Shown one piece after another: positions 1 through 8,951 of a DNA stretch of 64,000 nt. Numbering within the stretch: the first letter of the stretch is position 1; every line of letters begins with the position of its first letter. This DNA comes from Burkholderiales bacterium (GTDB lineage: Bacteria > Pseudomonadota > Gammaproteobacteria > Burkholderiales > Burkholderiaceae_C). The notes beneath the pieces were generated by a model. The model was not told where the DNA came from, ran no database searches, and was given only the letters and a program-made list of their open reading frames with translations. The translations under genes were made by a program, and so were the position numbers. The DNA lies in contig JADJDV010000005.1 in assembly GCA_016702555.1 (NCBI GenBank), positions 310,001 to 374,000 on the forward strand, written 5' to 3'.

Positions 1-1
1 G

Positions 2-264
2 GCATGGTACGAGGCGCGGGCCGTTGGCCTGGGTTTCGAGTTCGCGCGCGCCATCGACGGCGCCATCTCTAGAATTGCACGCACGCCACGCGCCTTTCCC
101 GTCATTGCGACGCCCTTTCAGCACGTGATCGCGCGCAGGTTCCTTATTCCGTCATCTACCATTGCAACGGCACCGACGTTCTGATCGTCGCCATCCACCA
201 CCACCGCCGCCAAGCCGGCGACTGGTCACAGCCCGGGCCCACAAGTGAAGAGAGCACCCCATGA
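2..264 (+). pseudogene. ParE/RelE-family toxin relic, frameshifted, 5' end outside window
   Basis: From base 2 the frame reads AWYEARAVGLGFEFARAIDGA, the usual N-terminal helix region of ParE/RelE plasmid-stabilisation toxins (WYEAR, GLG, F). At 140-141 one base is missing from a codon. The family pattern then resumes at 142 in another frame as PYSVIYHCNGTDVLIVAIHH, matching the FPY-V-Y strand and the conserved V-H-R-P-DW end of the fold. The original frame stops soon after the shift. The restored frame runs to a TGA at 262-264 that overlaps the accD ATG. Any antitoxin gene would lie upstream, outside the window. I infer a decayed toxin inserted ahead of accD; a sequencing deletion in an intact toxin is the alternative. 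Confidence 0.72.
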
Positions 265-1133
265 GCTGGCTTGAAAAACTGCTGCCGCCGAAGATCCAGA
301 AATCCGACTCCGCCGAGCGCCGCCACATGCCCGAGGGTCTGTGGATCAAGTGCCCGGAATGCGAGACGGTGCTGTACAAGACCGACCTGGAGAGCAACCA
401 GAACGTCTGCCCGCACTGTGGCCACCACCACCGCATCGGCGCGCGTGAGCGCCTGAACGCGTTCCTCGACAACGAAGGGCGCTACGAGATCGGGCAGGAG
501 GTGATCCCCGTCGATGCGCTCAAGTTCAAGGACAGTCGCAAGTACCCCGAGCGCCTGAAGGAGGCGCTGGAGGCCACCGGCGAAACCGACGCGCTGGTGG
601 TGATGGGCGGCTCGGTCCATGCCATCGACGTGGTGGTGGCGGCCTTCGAATTCGACTTCATGGGCGGCTCGATGGGCAGCGTGGTGGGCGAGCGCTTCGT
701 GCGCGGCGTGCACACCGCCATCGAGCAAAAGGTGCCCTTCGTCTGCTTCACCGCCACCGGCGGCGCGCGCATGCAGGAGGGCTTGCTGTCGCTGATGCAG
801 ATGGCCAAGACCAACGCCGCGCTCACGCGCCTGGCCAAGAAGGGCCTGCCCTACATCAGCGTGCTGACCGACCCGACCATGGGCGGCGTCTCGGCCGGCT
901 TCGCCTTCGTGGGCGACGTGGTGATCGCCGAGCCGAAGGCGCTGATCGGCTTTGCCGGCCCGCGCGTGATCGAGAACACCGTGCGCGAAAAGCTGCCCGA
1001 AGGCTTCCAGCGCGCCGAGTTCCTGCAGGAAAAAGGCGGCGTCGACTTCATCTGCGACCGGCGCGAGCTGCGCCAGAAAATCGCACGGGTGCTGGCCATG
1101 TTGCAGCGCCAGCCAGCCGACGCCGTGCAGTAA
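261..1133 (+). CDS. accD: Acetyl-CoA carboxylase carboxyltransferase subunit beta
   Basis: AccD is the beta half of the carboxyltransferase that moves CO2 from carboxybiotin to acetyl-CoA, giving malonyl-CoA for fatty-acid synthesis. The 290-residue product has the N-terminal four-cysteine zinc finger (CPEC at 31-34, CPHC at 50-53) and the crotonase-like core with GGARMQEG and the glycine-rich GGVSAGFAF stretch. Length matches the family. The ATG at 261 is preceded by GAAGAG and overlaps the TGA of the toxin relic. In related bacteria accD usually follows trpA, so the toxin relic upstream looks like an insertion. It ends 18 bases before the convergent yggT gene. Confidence 0.97.
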   Translation: MSWLEKLLPPKIQKSDSAERRHMPEGLWIKCPECETVLYKTDLESNQNVCPHCGHHHRIGARERLNAFLDNEGRYEIGQEVIPVDALKFKDSRKYPERLKEALEATGETDALVVMGGSVHAIDVVVAAFEFDFMGGSMGSVVGERFVRGVHTAIEQKVPFVCFTATGGARMQEGLLSLMQMAKTNAALTRLAKKGLPYISVLTDPTMGGVSAGFAFVGDVVIAEPKALIGFAGPRVIENTVREKLPEGFQRAEFLQEKGGVDFICDRRELRQKIARVLAMLQRQPADAVQ

Positions 1134-1151
1134 GCAAGTCTGTCAACGGTC

Positions 1152-1718
1152 TCAGGCGCCGGCCAGCAGGGCTGAGCCCAGCAGGCTGGCCTGCAGCGAG
1201 CTCAGCACGATGCTGACGACCTGCAGGCCGACGATCAGCACCAGCGGCGACAGATCGATACCGCCCACCAGCGGCACGATGCGGCGCACCGGCGCCAGCA
1301 GCGGCTCGCACAGGCGCTCGATCACGTCCGTCACCAGGGTGCGGCTCTGCGTCCACGACAGAATCGCCCCGATGATCACCAGCGCGGTGATCACCGACAC
1401 CGCCAGCTTGGCCACGCCCAGCAGCGCCAGCACAGGCAGCAAGGCCCAGCGCGACTGGCCCAGCAGGCCCATCAGCACCACGTATTGCAGCAGCTTCAGC
1501 AGCCAGGTGCCCAGCAGGCTGGCGCTGTCGAGCCGCTGGCCGGGCGGCAGCAGACGCTGCAGCGGCAGCACCAGCCAGTCGGTCAGCGCCTGCACCAGGC
1601 GCCCCACCGGGTTGCCCATCGACATGCGGCGCCAGCGCATATACAGGCGCACCAGCGCCGCACCGCCGATCAGGGTCACCGCCACTTCCAGCAGAAAGCT
1701 CAGCACCGGGTACAGCAT
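1152..1718 (-). CDS. YggT family integral membrane protein
   Basis: A 188-residue, very hydrophobic protein with two copies of the YggT-type unit: one near residues 1-100 (starting MLYPVLSFLLEVAV) and one in the C-terminal half, containing SWTQSRTLVTDVIERLCEPLLAPVRR-like and P-GGID-SPLVLI signatures. YggT proteins sit in the inner membrane; roles in osmotic tolerance, envelope maintenance or division have been proposed, but no reaction is known. I chose the ATG at 1718 because the longer upstream frame is only antisense to the next gene. It is divergent from the Lon-domain gene starting at 1752. Confidence 0.88.
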   Translation of the reverse strand: MLYPVLSFLLEVAVTLIGGAALVRLYMRWRRMSMGNPVGRLVQALTDWLVLPLQRLLPPGQRLDSASLLGTWLLKLLQYVVLMGLLGQSRWALLPVLALLGVAKLAVSVITALVIIGAILSWTQSRTLVTDVIERLCEPLLAPVRRIVPLVGGIDLSPLVLIVGLQVVSIVLSSLQASLLGSALLAGA

Positions 1719-1751
1719 CGGACGTGTTTCCTGACGAGGTAAGGGGTTGGC

Positions 1752-2441
1752 ATGGCGTGCGATGATAACGAGGCCGCCGCGCGCTATCGCCCCACCATGG
1801 CCGACGATCCGTTCAGCCCCGACACGCTGCCGCTGTTTCCGCTCGGCAGCGTGCTGTTTCCCGGCGGCCTGCTGCCGCTGCAGGTGTTCGAGGTGCGCTA
1901 TCTCGACATGATTGGTCGCTGCCACCGCGCCGGGCAGCCGTTCGGCGTCGTCGCGCTGGCGCAGGGCCATGAGGTGCGCCGGCCCGGCGCCGCCGACGAA
2001 CAACTGCACGCCGTGGGCACGCTGGCGCACATCACCCGGCTCGAACAGGCCCAACCCGGGCTGCTGCTGATCGAGTGCCGCGGCGAACAGCGCTTTCGCA
2101 TCGAGCAGGCCAGCCAGCTCAAGCACGGCCTGTGGGTGGCCAGCTTCAGCCTGCTGCCACCCGACCCGGCGGTCGGCGTGCCCGAGCACCTGCGCCACGC
2201 CGCCGACGCCCTGCGGCGCATCCACGACGGCCTGCGAACGAATGGATCGGCGCTCGCGCTGCCGCCCGTCGACGCCGCCGACTACGGTGACTGCGCCTGG
2301 GTCGCCAACCGCTGGTGCGAGTTGCTGCCACTGCCACTGGCGACCCGGCAGCAGCTGATGGCGCTGGACAACCCGCTGCTGCGGCTGGAACTGGCGGCCG
2401 ATCTGCTGGCCAGGACCGGCATCGACGCCGGCAGCGCGTGA
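1752..2441 (+). CDS. LON peptidase substrate-binding domain protein
   Basis: The 229-residue product is essentially a stand-alone N-terminal Lon substrate-binding domain (LPLFPLGSVLFPGGLLPLQV near residues 27-46, then FEVRY), without the ATPase or protease parts of Lon. Such proteins are widespread in Proteobacteria and have no firmly established biochemical role. The ATG at 1752 has a good AAGGGG ribosome site. A second ATG at 1797 fits the conserved domain start better and cannot be excluded. It is convergent with the sugar transferase ending at 2452. Confidence 0.88.
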   Translation: MACDDNEAAARYRPTMADDPFSPDTLPLFPLGSVLFPGGLLPLQVFEVRYLDMIGRCHRAGQPFGVVALAQGHEVRRPGAADEQLHAVGTLAHITRLEQAQPGLLLIECRGEQRFRIEQASQLKHGLWVASFSLLPPDPAVGVPEHLRHAADALRRIHDGLRTNGSALALPPVDAADYGDCAWVANRWCELLPLPLATRQQLMALDNPLLRLELAADLLARTGIDAGSA

Positions 2442-2451
2442 CGCACCAGGC

Positions 2452-3087
2452 TCAGCGCCACAGCGCACGCAGCGTGTCGAGCAGGATGCGCAAGTCGCCA
2501 GCCACGCTGTGGCGCGCGGCGTAGTCGAGGTAGTAGCGCTGCTTGATCGGCATGATGTCGTGCACATAGGTGCGCTCGGGATCGGCGCTGGCGGCCAGCA
2601 GGCGCTCCTCGTCGCGGAACTCGATCGCGGCCCGGTCGGTGATGCCGGGGCGCAGCGACAAGATGCGCCGACGTGCGTCTTCCGGATACAGCGCCATGTA
2701 GCGCGGCACCTCGGGGCGCGGGCCGACCAGGCTCATGTCGCCCTTCAGCACGTCGATCAGCTGCGGCAACTCGTCCAGCTTGGCAGCGCGCAGCCAGCGC
2801 CCCACGCGCGTGATGCGCGCGTCGCCCGCCGCCGTCAACTGCGGCCCGCCGCCATCGTGCATGCGCATGGTGCGGAACTTGTGGATGCGAAACGGCCGCC
2901 CGCCGCGCCCCACGCGCTGCTGCCGGAACAGCGCCGGCCCGGGCGAATCCAGCCTCACCGCCAGCGCGATCAAGGCCATCAACGGCAGCGCCAGCGGCAG
3001 CGCCAGCAGGCACAGCGCCACATCCATCGTGCGCTTGCGCCCGTCGCGCGCCCGCGCCGCGTGGACGCCCGGCGCCGGATCGCTCAT
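2452..3087 (-). CDS. Undecaprenyl-phosphate sugar-1-phosphate transferase (PglC/WcaJ-type)
   Basis: A 211-residue member of the bacterial sugar transferase family, the size of the minimal PglC-type enzymes that start lipid-linked glycan assembly by moving a phosphosugar from a UDP-sugar to undecaprenyl phosphate. One hydrophobic membrane-associating segment lies at about residues 21-45. It is followed by the conserved KFRTM, the KLDELPQL stretch and SLVGPRPE. Its ATG overlaps the stop of the upstream aminotransferase gene (ATGA), so the two are translationally coupled. Together with the aminotransferase it resembles a Pgl-like route to an amino-sugar glycan; the actual sugar cannot be read from sequence. 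Confidence 0.9.
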   Translation of the reverse strand: MSDPAPGVHAARARDGRKRTMDVALCLLALPLALPLMALIALAVRLDSPGPALFRQQRVGRGGRPFRIHKFRTMRMHDGGGPQLTAAGDARITRVGRWLRAAKLDELPQLIDVLKGDMSLVGPRPEVPRYMALYPEDARRRILSLRPGITDRAAIEFRDEERLLAASADPERTYVHDIMPIKQRYYLDYAARHSVAGDLRILLDTLRALWR

Positions 3088-4247
3088 CGAAGCGCGGCCC
3101 TGAGCGCCGCGATCACGCGCGTCTGTTCGTCGTCGCTCATCGCGGTGAACAAGGGGATGCTGAACATGCGCTGGTAGGCCCGATCGGCTACCGGAAACTG
3201 CTCGGGCCGCAAGCCATAGCGGTCGCGCCAGTAGGGCTGGCGATGCAGCGGCACGTAGTGCACGCTGGTGCCGATGCCGGCCGCCGCCAGCCGGTCGATG
3301 AGCTCATCGCGTGTCAGTCGCGCGGCATCGGACAGGCGCAGCACAAACAGGTGCCAGGCGTGCGTGTCGGCGGCCGGCGCCTCGACCGGCAGCTGCAGTG
3401 GCAGATCGCGCAGCTCGGCCAGATAGCGCGCGGCGAGCTGTTGCCGACGTTGCAGAAACGCCGGCAGGCGCGCCAATTGCACGCGCCCCAGCGCCGCCGC
3501 CATGTCGGTCAGGTTGTACTTGAAGCCGGGCGCGACGACTTCGTAGTACCAGGCCGGCACGCGGCTCGTGAAGCGGTCGAAGGCATCGCGGCTGATGCCG
3601 TGCAGGCGCATCACCCGCATGCGGGCGGCCAGCGCGCTGTCGCGCGTCACCACCATGCCGCCCTCGCCAGTGGTGATGGTCTTGTTGGCATAGAAACTGA
3701 ACACCGTCGCCGCGCTCGGCAACTGGCCGACCAGCGTGCCGCCGTGCGTGGAGGGCAGCGCGTGCGCGGCGTCCTCCACCACCTGCAGGCCATGCCGCGC
3801 CGCAATGTCGAGGATGGCCGCCATGTCGCAGGCCAGGCCGCCGTAATGCACCGGCATGATCGCCTGGGTGCGCGGCGTGATCGCCGCCTCGATGCGCGTG
3901 GGGTCGATGTTGAGCGTGACCGGATCGACATCGACCAGCACCGCGTCGGCGCCCAGGTAGCGCGCCACCTCGACGGTGGCGGTGAAGGTCAGCGTCGGTG
4001 CGATCACCTCGTCGCCCGGGCCGACGCCGGTCGCCTCCAGCGCCAGGTGCAGGCCGGCGGTGGCCGAATTGACCGCCACCGCATGCAGGTCGCCACCCAG
4101 GTACTCGACCAGATCGCGCTCGAACGCCTGGGTCTCCGCGCCGGTGGTCAGCCAGCACGAGCGCATGACGCGCGTCACGGCGTCGATCTCGGCATCGCCC
4201 ACGTCAGGGCGGGCAAACGGCAGGAAGGCTTGGTCGGTCTGATTCAT
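3084..4247 (-). CDS. DegT/DnrJ/EryC1/StrS family aminotransferase
   Basis: A PLP-dependent sugar aminotransferase of about 387 residues that would convert a nucleotide-linked keto-sugar to an amino-sugar. The Schiff-base lysine is in FYANKTITTGEGG (about K189), the pyridine-nitrogen aspartate in EDAAHAL, and the GFKYNLTDMAAALG substrate loop is intact. I chose the ATG at 4247; a GTG at 4271 would add eight residues. It lies between a GT2 glycosyltransferase and the PglC-type transferase, as in many capsule, O-antigen or glycoprotein loci. Closest in type to PglE-like enzymes; specificity is inferred only. Confidence 0.9.
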   Translation of the reverse strand: MNQTDQAFLPFARPDVGDAEIDAVTRVMRSCWLTTGAETQAFERDLVEYLGGDLHAVAVNSATAGLHLALEATGVGPGDEVIAPTLTFTATVEVARYLGADAVLVDVDPVTLNIDPTRIEAAITPRTQAIMPVHYGGLACDMAAILDIAARHGLQVVEDAAHALPSTHGGTLVGQLPSAATVFSFYANKTITTGEGGMVVTRDSALAARMRVMRLHGISRDAFDRFTSRVPAWYYEVVAPGFKYNLTDMAAALGRVQLARLPAFLQRRQQLAARYLAELRDLPLQLPVEAPAADTHAWHLFVLRLSDAARLTRDELIDRLAAAGIGTSVHYVPLHRQPYWRDRYGLRPEQFPVADRAYQRMFSIPLFTAMSDDEQTRVIAALRAALR

Positions 4248-4283
4248 GAAGCGCGGATCGAACGCAGCCACAAATTGGCTCGC

Positions 4284-5303
4284 TCAACGGCTGATTTTCG
4301 CCGACGCGCCCGACACGCGGCGCCCGCCCAGCAGATCAGCCAAGCCGGCCCAGCTGCCGAGGCCATAGCCGACGTGGTAGGTGGCGATCACCACCGGCAG
4401 CCGCCACCAGGCGCCGGCCACACGAGCATCCGCCGCGCCCTGCCGCGCGGCGAGCGTGGACGCCAGCGCCAGATAGGCGCTGTACGCCAGCAGCACGGCC
4501 ATCAACGGCCACGCAGCCCAGGGCAGCAGCAGCGCGCCGCCCAGCAGCGCCGCCACGAACAGCGCCGGCACCAGCTGTCTTGGCGATCCCGGCTGGCCGT
4601 GCTTGCGCATGACGAAAGGCCGCCAGTAGCCGTATTGCCGCTGCTGGTGGAACAGGTGCCGCAGCGATCCGCGCGGACTGTAGGCCGAGCGGATGCGCGC
4701 GCTCTGCCAGATGCGCCCACCAGCCGTGCGGATGCGCAGGTTGTGCTCGTCGTCCTGGTTGCGCACCAGTTGCTCGTCGAAGCCGCCGAAGCGCTCGAAG
4801 CTGGCGCGCGGCCAGCAGCCCAGGTACACGGTGTCCACCTCGCCTTCGTAGGCGCGGTCGCGCGAGCGCGCGCCGCCCACCACCCAGCGGCTCTGGAAGG
4901 CGCGGGCGATGGCGCGCTGCATCGGCGTATGGCCCTCGGCCACCCACGGGCCACCGACGTTGTCGGCGCCACTGCGTTCCAGCGCGGCCAGGCACTCGGC
5001 CAGGTAATCGGGCGCGTAGGTGCTGTGGATGTCCAGGCGCGCGATGACCTCGCCGCGCGCCTGCTCGATACAGCGGTTGAGGCCACTGGAGACGATGCGA
5101 CCCGGATTGCCCAGCCAGCGAAAGCGCGCATCGCGAGCGCAGAATTCGGCCAGCCGCTCGCGCGTGCCGTCGTCGCTCTCGCCGTCGGCGATCAGCACCT
5201 CCAGCGCCACACCCGGCGGCAGCCGCTGTGCTGCCACGCTGTCGCAGAAGGGCGTGATGTAGGCCGCCTCGTTGCGGCAGGGGGCGATCACCGACAGCAG
5301 CAC
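4284..5303 (-). CDS. Family 2 glycosyltransferase, ExoA-like
   Basis: A 339-residue GT-A fold transferase that would add a sugar to a lipid-linked acceptor at the cytoplasmic face. The N-terminus SVIAPCRNEA is the nucleotide-sugar binding start, and IADGESDDGT and RLDIHSTYAP occupy the usual metal-binding loop positions. In the second of these, D-x-H replaces the commoner D-x-D. Hydrophobic helices at about 240-275 and near 310-330 anchor the C-terminus, as in succinoglycan ExoA. The start codon is GTG at 5303, three bases after the upstream methyltransferase stop. Acceptor and donor are unknown. Confidence 0.88.
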   Translation of the reverse strand: MLLSVIAPCRNEAAYITPFCDSVAAQRLPPGVALEVLIADGESDDGTRERLAEFCARDARFRWLGNPGRIVSSGLNRCIEQARGEVIARLDIHSTYAPDYLAECLAALERSGADNVGGPWVAEGHTPMQRAIARAFQSRWVVGGARSRDRAYEGEVDTVYLGCWPRASFERFGGFDEQLVRNQDDEHNLRIRTAGGRIWQSARIRSAYSPRGSLRHLFHQQRQYGYWRPFVMRKHGQPGSPRQLVPALFVAALLGGALLLPWAAWPLMAVLLAYSAYLALASTLAARQGAADARVAGAWWRLPVVIATYHVGYGLGSWAGLADLLGGRRVSGASAKISR

Positions 5304-5306
5304 GCT

Positions 5307-5975
5307 TCAGGCCACATGCTTGCTGCCCTGGCAGCGGAAAAAGTAGTGGTAGCGGTTCATCGGAAACACGCCCGCCTCCACCACATCGAAATGCCGGCGC
5401 ATGTGGGCGATCAGCGCCGAGCGACGCGTCGCCCATTCGGAGTGGATTTCCCAGTAATGCCCATCGGTCAGGCGGCGCCGGTTGGGAATGCGCAGACCCA
5501 GGTGCACGTTGACGAAGCGGTTGTGCAGACCGAAGCGCCCGGAAAAGCCCAGCCAGGGCCAATGCCCCGGCAACGAGATGAAGGCATGGCGCGCCAGGCC
5601 GGCGAGCGTGCGCAGGTTGTCGTCCAGCTGCGCCAGCGGCATATGCTCCAGCACCTCGCAGCAGGAGACGAGATCGAAGGGCGGCACGCCCGCCAGCTGC
5701 TGCGGCAACTCAGCCAACGGCGCCACGATGTCGGCGCCCAGCGCCGGATTGATGTCCGCCGTCAGCACCTCGATGCCGTGCTGCCGCAGATAGGTGGACA
5801 CGAAGCCATTGCCGATGCCCACCTCCAGCACGCGCGCGGGCTCGAACGCGCGGATTTGCTGCACCTGGAACGACAGCGAATGCAGGTGCTCGGGCGTGAA
5901 GTTGTGCGCCGCGGTGTAGAAGTCGCGCGCCAGCGACGCCTCGCGCGCCGCGCCGACCTTGCCGTGCCTGCTCAT
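5307..5975 (-). CDS. Class I SAM-dependent methyltransferase
   Basis: A 222-residue Rossmann-fold methyltransferase. The SAM-binding motif VLEVGIGNGFVS is at about residues 50-61, an acidic residue ends the next strand in VLTADINP, and SCCEVLEHM is the post-II motif seen in UbiE/Coq5-type and sugar methyltransferases. Its place inside a glycan cassette suggests methylation of a sugar or a terminal cap, but this is inference. It is flanked by the flippase and the GT2 gene with gaps of 16 and 3 bases, consistent with a single transcript. Confidence 0.85.
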   Translation of the reverse strand: MSRHGKVGAAREASLARDFYTAAHNFTPEHLHSLSFQVQQIRAFEPARVLEVGIGNGFVSTYLRQHGIEVLTADINPALGADIVAPLAELPQQLAGVPPFDLVSCCEVLEHMPLAQLDDNLRTLAGLARHAFISLPGHWPWLGFSGRFGLHNRFVNVHLGLRIPNRRRLTDGHYWEIHSEWATRRSALIAHMRRHFDVVEAGVFPMNRYHYFFRCQGSKHVA

Positions 5976-5991
5976 CGAATCCTGACCGCCT

Positions 5992-7248
5992 TCAAATGCT
6001 GCTCAAGCCGCGATTGTCGCCCTGAAGCCCGGCTTGCAGCGCCCGCCAGCTGGCCCACAGATAGCCCAGGTAGACGCCGGCCGCGGCCAGTGCGTAGCCG
6101 CCGGCCACCGCCGGCACGCCACCGCGCGGCACGCCCCACCAGGCCGCGCCGAGCGCCGCCGCGAACAGCAAGGACTGCCCCAGCAGATTCAGCCCGACCC
6201 AGCCGCGCCAGGCCAGCAGAAAGGCCAGCGGGCTGATCAGCAGCCGCAGCGCACCCAGCCACAGCAGCAGCCGCGCCGCCTGCACCAGCTCCCTGCCCTG
6301 CGGCGCGAAGAACCAGGCGCACAGGACCGGCAGCACAACCCAGGCCAGCGCGTGCACCGCCACCGATGCGCCCGCCATCCCGGGCAGCACGCGCGCCACC
6401 AGGGCGCGTGCGGCGCCCCGAGTGCGCCCGGCCACCACGCGGGCGCGCAGCGCGTCGGCCAGGGCCGGGGCGAACAGGCTGGTCGGCAGCATGGCCAGCC
6501 GCAGCGCCAAGGCCATCGCGCCGGCCGCGACGTCGCCGGCCAGCGCGCCCACCAGCAGCACCTGACCGTGGTTGGCGGCGGTGTTCAACATCAGGCTGGG
6601 CCACTCGGCGCGCACGAAGTGCCAACGCACACCGGCGGCGCGCCGCAAACGCCGAAAGCCGGCCACGCCCGGCCCGACCGGCGCCGCGCCCGCACGCGCG
6701 CGCAGCCCCCCCCACACCAGCCAGGCCGCCAGCGGCACCGACCACACCACGGCATCCGGCCCGCGCCCACCCGCCAGCAGCGCCTGCAAGGGCAGCATCA
6801 GCAGCGCCGGCAGCGCGCGCAGCGCCGCGGCCTTCACCACGTTGCCCACGCGCACCTGGCGCGCCGCCATCGCCAGCAGCAGCGCCAGCGGCGTCACCGC
6901 CAAACCGCCGGCCAGCAGCCAGGCCGGCGCCTTGCCGAGCGCCCAGGCCAGCACCACGCTCACGGCCACGAGCGCACCCATGCCCCAGCACAGCCGCTCG
7001 GCCAGCACGAACAAGGCCTGGGCCAGGCCTTCACGCCGCGCCAGCTGCGCCGCGTAGTCAAGCCGCCAGCTCACCGCCAGGCTGCCGATCAGCGCCAGCG
7101 CCAGCGCCTGCCCGAATTCGCCGAATGCCGCCGCGCCCGCCAGCGCGCTCACCAGCCAGGCGCTGCCGAAGTAGGCCAGGTGCTGCGCCATGGTCCAGGC
7201 CACGGCCGCGCCCAGCCAGCGCCGCAGCGGACCTAGCAGGCGCTGCAT
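5992..7248 (-). CDS. Polysaccharide flippase-like membrane protein (Wzx/MATE type)
   Basis: About 418 residues made almost entirely of hydrophobic helices separated by short arginine-rich loops. Layout and length match oligosaccharide flippases that move undecaprenyl-linked glycans across the inner membrane. Sequence conservation in this family is low, so the call rests on topology and on the neighbouring glycosyltransferase, aminotransferase and sugar transferase genes. I chose the ATG at 7248; a GTG at 7287 would add 13 arginine-rich residues. It heads the cassette, divergent from lysS with about 120 bases between. Confidence 0.8.
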   Translation of the reverse strand: MQRLLGPLRRWLGAAVAWTMAQHLAYFGSAWLVSALAGAAAFGEFGQALALALIGSLAVSWRLDYAAQLARREGLAQALFVLAERLCWGMGALVAVSVVLAWALGKAPAWLLAGGLAVTPLALLLAMAARQVRVGNVVKAAALRALPALLMLPLQALLAGGRGPDAVVWSVPLAAWLVWGGLRARAGAAPVGPGVAGFRRLRRAAGVRWHFVRAEWPSLMLNTAANHGQVLLVGALAGDVAAGAMALALRLAMLPTSLFAPALADALRARVVAGRTRGAARALVARVLPGMAGASVAVHALAWVVLPVLCAWFFAPQGRELVQAARLLLWLGALRLLISPLAFLLAWRGWVGLNLLGQSLLFAAALGAAWWGVPRGGVPAVAGGYALAAAGVYLGYLWASWRALQAGLQGDNRGLSSI

Positions 7249-7367
7249 GCCAGACAGGCGACGCGCGCGGCGGCGCGGCGGCGCCACCGGTCGCGCGCGG
7301 TCGCGATGGATAAAATCAATGGTTTGGCTGGCGTCATGGCTGGCCTTTTATTTTCCACCCAAGCGCC

Positions 7368-8921
7368 ATGTCCCAGGAACCGACCCCCGCCCCGGCCACG
7401 CCCGTGCCCGACGAGAACAAGTTGATCGCGGAGCGGCGCGAGAAACTGCGCGGCCTGCGCGCGCAGCAGGCCAGCGACGGCGGCACGGCGTTCCCGAACG
7501 ACTTCAAGCCAGGCGACCGCGCCGCCGCCCTGCACGCCGCGCACGGCGCCGTCGAGAAGCCGGTGCTGGACGCCGACATCGCCGCCGGCAGGACCATCGG
7601 CGCCAGCGTGGCCGGCCGCATGATGCTCAAGCGCGTGATGGGCAAGGCCAGCTTCGCCACCCTGCAGGACGCCACCGGCCGCATTCAGATCTACATTGCC
7701 CACGATGAGGTGGGCAAGGCCGACTACGAAGCCTTCAAGCACTGGGATCTGGGCGACATCGTCGCCGCCGAGGGCCATTTGTTCAAGACCAAGACCGGTG
7801 AGCTGTCGATCCATGCGAGGCGGATCCGCCTGCTCACCAAGAGCCTGCGCCCGCTGCCCGACAAGTTCCACGGCATGCAGGACCAGGAGTTGAAGTACCG
7901 CCAGCGCTACGTCGACCTGATCATGGACGAGGCCGCGCGCGCGCGCTTTGCCGCGCGCAGCCGCACGCTGGCCGCGATGCGCGACTTCATGACCGGCCAC
8001 GGCTTCATGGAAGTCGAGACGCCCATGCTGCACCCGATTCCAGGCGGTGCCAACGCCAAACCCTTCGTCACGCACCACAACGCGCTGGACCAGCAGATGT
8101 TCCTGCGCATCGCGCCCGAGCTTTACCTCAAGCGCCTGATCGTCGGTGGCTTCGAGCGCGTGTTCGAGATCAACCGGAGTTTCCGCAACGAAGGGATCAG
8201 CGTGCGGCACAACCCCGAGTTCACGATGATGGAGTTCTACGCCGCGTACTGGAACTATCAGGACCTGATGGACTTCACTGAAGCCTTGCTGCGCGACACG
8301 GCGCAGCAGGCGGTCGGCTCGCTGCAGCTGTCCTATCAAGGTCGCGCGGTCGACCTGGGCCAGCCCTTCGCGCGCCTGACGATCCGCGAAGCCATCCACG
8401 CCCACACCGACATCGGCGCGCACGTCGATGACACCGCCGAACTCATCCGCCGCCTGAAAAAGCTCGGCCTGAGTGAAGAAAAAGACCGTCTGAGCGCGCG
8501 CAGCCTGGCCAGCCTGCAGGTGATGTACTTCGAAGAGGAAGTCGAGCAGCACCTGTGGGCGCCCACCTTCATCATGGAGCATCCGACCGAGATCAGCCCG
8601 CTGGCGCGCGCCAACGATCAGCGGCCCGAGGTGACCGAGCGCTTCGAGCTCTATATCACCGGCCGCGAGATGGCCAACGGCTTTTCCGAGCTGAACGACG
8701 CCGAGGACCAGGCCACGCGCTTCGCCGCCCAGGCCAGCGCCAAGGACGCCGGCGACGAAGAGGCAATGTTCTACGACCAGGACTTCATCCGCGCGCTGGA
8801 ATACGGCATGCCGCCCACCGGCGGCTGCGGCGTCGGCATCGACCGCTTCATGATGCTGCTCACGAACAGCCCCAGCATTCGCGACGTGATCCTGTTTCCG
8901 GCGCTGCGGCACGAGGCCTGA
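7368..8921 (+). CDS. lysS: Lysyl-tRNA synthetase, class II
   Basis: LysS charges tRNA-Lys with lysine in an ATP-dependent reaction. The 517-residue product has the N-terminal OB-fold anticodon-binding domain (about 70-190). The class II catalytic core follows: motif 1 near the P-ML-P-GGANAKPF stretch, motif 2 in FRNEGISVRHNPEFTMMEFY (about 272-291), and motif 3 in GVGIDRFMML (about 485-494). Length is normal. It stands alone on the plus strand between two minus-strand genes and converges on the acyl-CoA synthetase, with a small GC-rich hairpin between. Confidence 0.97.
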   Translation: MSQEPTPAPATPVPDENKLIAERREKLRGLRAQQASDGGTAFPNDFKPGDRAAALHAAHGAVEKPVLDADIAAGRTIGASVAGRMMLKRVMGKASFATLQDATGRIQIYIAHDEVGKADYEAFKHWDLGDIVAAEGHLFKTKTGELSIHARRIRLLTKSLRPLPDKFHGMQDQELKYRQRYVDLIMDEAARARFAARSRTLAAMRDFMTGHGFMEVETPMLHPIPGGANAKPFVTHHNALDQQMFLRIAPELYLKRLIVGGFERVFEINRSFRNEGISVRHNPEFTMMEFYAAYWNYQDLMDFTEALLRDTAQQAVGSLQLSYQGRAVDLGQPFARLTIREAIHAHTDIGAHVDDTAELIRRLKKLGLSEEKDRLSARSLASLQVMYFEEEVEQHLWAPTFIMEHPTEISPLARANDQRPEVTERFELYITGREMANGFSELNDAEDQATRFAAQASAKDAGDEEAMFYDQDFIRALEYGMPPTGGCGVGIDRFMMLLTNSPSIRDVILFPALRHEA

Positions 8922-8951
8922 GGCGCCGGCAGCGCCAGGCACGGAGGCTCG

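Noticed and set aside
3243..6236. Very long plus-strand open frame (about 997 codons) across the glycan genes
   Set aside because: It is antisense to four genes with recognisable motifs. The translation is low-complexity histidine/arginine/glutamine-rich, as GC-rich codon bias gives on the opposite strand.
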